DNA from: a virus
Length of the DNA: 29,581 bases
Reading direction: 5' to 3' (one strand)
Virus record (IMG/VR): IMGVR_UViG_3300025869_000060
Span: 1 to 29,581 of that record
A program made the position numbers and the translations under genes. Under the pieces are notes generated by a model. That model was not told the origin of the DNA and ran no database searches. It saw only the letters and a program-made list of their open reading frames with translations. Each line of letters begins with the position of its first letter. The first letter of the stretch is position 1. Positions 27,928 to 29,581 of the stretch are shown here, one piece after another.

Positions 27928-28066
27928 TATATATAATATATAAAATACTATTGCTTGTTATTATTGTTATTGTTAATATAATAATAATAAATATAAAGAT
28001 ATACAATAAGGATATAATGTTATAGAAGTTATAGAACATATAGAGCCTACGCCTTACTTTGAAAAC

Positions 28067-29572
28067 TTGTTAGACTTAGATATAATGTTAAAGTATAAGA
28101 TTAAACAAGAATCTAAGCAAGATTTTCTTACGTTTGTCAAACAAATGGCACCAATGCTTGTGTCAGACTTTAAGATGGGTAAACATATTGAAGTAATAGC
28201 AGATAAATTACTACAATTAGAGTCTGGAGACATTAAAAGGCTAATGGTCTTTCTACCTCCTAGGTCTTCTAAGTCTGTTATCTGTTCTAAATTGTTTCCA
28301 GCATGGTATATAGGAAGGAATCCAGAACATGAGATACTTACTGTTTCCCATAGTGACCAGTTATCAAGTGATTTTGGGCGTTCTGTCAGGGACATTGTCA
28401 ATACTGAAGAGTTTCAAGATGTCTTCCAAGGAGTGTCCTTACGATCAGATGTACGAGCTGCAGGAAAGTGGAAGACTAACAAAGGAGGACAGTATTACGC
28501 TGCTGGAGTTAGATCCCAGATTGCAGGAAGAGGAGCACATATCGCAATTCTTGATGATGTCATGTCAGAAGAAGACTCCTACTCTGAAGCAGGTAGAAGA
28601 TACGTTAAGGAATGGTACCCTGCAGGACTAAGAACACGTATTATGCCTAATGGTTCTATACTAATTATTAATACAAGGTATCATTATGATGATTTATGTG
28701 GATGGTTACTAAAACAAGAGGATAATGCAGGAGATTATGATGTTATTCCCTGGGATGTTGTACGTATTCCTGCATGGTTAGATGAACCTGCTGCAAAATT
28801 GTTAGATCTTCCAGTAGGATCTAGTTATTTTCCTGAATGGAAACCAGAAGAAGTTCTACGTATAGATGAACACGAGATTAAAGCATCAAATGGTAGCAGA
28901 TACTGGAATGCATTGTATATGCAGGACCCAACACCAGATGAAGGTGGATTAATAAAGAAGAAATGGATTAAATGGTGGGAATATGATGAACCACCACCCT
29001 GTGATTTTATAATACAAACCTATGATACAGCATTCTCTACAAAAACTACAGCAGATTATAGTGTTATTCAAACATGGGGTATATTCTCTATGTATGATCA
29101 GACTGAAGATGGATATGAAAGCTATGAAGGCAATCTTATTCTTCTAGGAAACATTAAAGGAAGATTTGAATATCCAGAATTAAGGCGCATGACGCAACTA
29201 TTGTATCAGGAGCATAGACCTGATGTATGTATGGTAGAGAAGAAAGCATCTGGTCAATCATTAATACAAGATATGCGTAGAGCTGGTATACCTGTACTAG
29301 AGTATCTACCTGATAGAGATAAAGTATCAAGAGTCTATGCGTCTACTCCTATGATGGAGTCTGGTAAAGTATGGCTACCTAAAAATAAAAAGTGGTCAGA
29401 AGATTTATTAGAAGAGATGTTACGTTTTCCAAATGCTGCACATGATGACCAAGTAGATGCTATGACTATGGCTATACACTATATGAAAGAGTCTTGGCAC
29501 TTATCACATCCAGAAGATCCTGAGTGGTCTGATGAACCAAAAGAAAAGAAAGTTGCTTACTGGAGAGTTTAG
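28067..29572 (+). CDS. terL: Terminase large subunit (packaging ATPase/nuclease), start uncertain
   Basis: From the TTG at 28067 the product is 501 residues. The ATPase has a Walker A variant at 63-70 (LPPRSSKS), an adenine/arginine region around 93-105, and Walker B ILDD at 161-164. The C-terminal RNase-H-like nuclease has D320 (TYDTAFS), E391 (MVEKKASG) and HDDQVDA (459-465). All expected elements are present. Neither the TTG nor the ATG at 28085 has a ribosome site. The frame is open back to 28010 through coding-like codons, while the only good site (AAGGA before the ATG at 28017) is one base out of frame. The true start is therefore unclear. The strong promoter at 27899-27927 serves it. 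Confidence 0.88.
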   Translation: MLDLDIMLKYKIKQESKQDFLTFVKQMAPMLVSDFKMGKHIEVIADKLLQLESGDIKRLMVFLPPRSSKSVICSKLFPAWYIGRNPEHEILTVSHSDQLSSDFGRSVRDIVNTEEFQDVFQGVSLRSDVRAAGKWKTNKGGQYYAAGVRSQIAGRGAHIAILDDVMSEEDSYSEAGRRYVKEWYPAGLRTRIMPNGSILIINTRYHYDDLCGWLLKQEDNAGDYDVIPWDVVRIPAWLDEPAAKLLDLPVGSSYFPEWKPEEVLRIDEHEIKASNGSRYWNALYMQDPTPDEGGLIKKKWIKWWEYDEPPPCDFIIQTYDTAFSTKTTADYSVIQTWGIFSMYDQTEDGYESYEGNLILLGNIKGRFEYPELRRMTQLLYQEHRPDVCMVEKKASGQSLIQDMRRAGIPVLEYLPDRDKVSRVYASTPMMESGKVWLPKNKKWSEDLLEEMLRFPNAAHDDQVDAMTMAIHYMKESWHLSHPEDPEWSDEPKEKKVAYWRV

Positions 29573-29581
29573 TGCTATAAT

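Larger units (their letters stand above)
27429..28066. other. Divergent control region between early genes and terL
   Basis: This 638-base stretch is very AT-rich and separates leftward early genes from rightward late genes. It holds a leftward promoter match (27495-27525), one copy of the 14-bp palindrome (27556-27569), a tandem repeat of TTTTATAATG (27722-27741), a short inverted repeat CACCCC/GGGGTG (27791-27796 and 27834-27839) around an AT run, a near-perfect rightward promoter (27899-27927) and a tandem GTTATAGAA (28019-28036) at the terL leader. An open frame on the minus strand (27717-27905) is not credible. A packaging site or replication origin here is possible but not shown. Confidence 0.6.

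Noticed and set aside
1-29581. CRISPR array, integrase, insertion sequence or tRNA genes
   Set aside because: No spaced direct repeats of CRISPR type, no recombinase or transposase motifs and no tRNA fold were seen on either strand.

Overview
The window is part of the genome of a lytic, AT-rich tailed phage. It reads like a podovirus with a T7-like replisome from a marine alphaproteobacterial host (pelagiphage-like). The basis is: a T7 gp4-type primase-helicase, a short family A DNA polymerase, a T7 gp2.5-like SSB, endonuclease VII, a cobalamin-dependent (class II) ribonucleotide reductase, a GTA-type three-helix holin, an M15-type endolysin and very large internal virion proteins. The host assignment is inference from gene content and base composition. 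No integrase, tRNA, CRISPR array or insertion sequence was seen. No phage RNA polymerase gene is in the window, and several good sigma70-type promoters are present, so transcription probably depends on host polymerase.

Layout. Plus strand 1-6271 is the end of the late operon: a 5'-truncated virion gene, a 1247-residue internal virion protein, a TM/coiled-coil protein, the M15 endolysin, two membrane proteins and a 39-residue Cys-rich ORF. The minus strand from 27428 down to 6264 is a nearly continuous run of overlapping genes in three blocks. From 27428 to about 21186 there is an early region of more than 20 very small genes. From about 21181 to 11803 there is replication and nucleotide metabolism: primase-helicase, polymerase, endonuclease VII, nuclease-SSB, PD-(D/E)XK exonuclease, GIY-YIG endonuclease, DUF3310 and RNR. 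From 11708 to 6264 there is a glycosyltransferase/methyltransferase cassette, the holin, small membrane proteins and the terminase small subunit. A divergent control region (27429-28066) separates the early genes from the plus-strand terminase large subunit, which leads out of the right edge. A circular map in which the right edge joins the left edge through the missing head and tail genes would be natural, but it is inferred.

Most notable signals. (1) A perfect 14-bp palindrome, GGTGACTAGTCACC, occurs five times, always in early-region gaps. Four copies sit between a stop codon and the next ribosome binding site, and two of these precede a near-identical 20-bp start-associated block that a third gene also carries. 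This resembles the SAS/ESAS elements of cluster K mycobacteriophages. (2) A 775-residue protein combines a DxD glycosyltransferase, a methyltransferase-like domain and a DUF115/MptE-like domain, flanked by a GT8-like enzyme and a separate methyltransferase. (3) A PD-(D/E)XK nuclease-like domain is fused in frame to the SSB, with a complete promoter and Shine-Dalgarno site for the SSB inside the fused reading frame. (4) The large terminase frame has no start codon next to its only good Shine-Dalgarno site; the ATG there is one base out of frame.

Start codons were re-chosen wherever a Shine-Dalgarno site and a neighbour's stop gave a better start than the longest open frame. Several genes of under 60 codons were added by reading the gaps.
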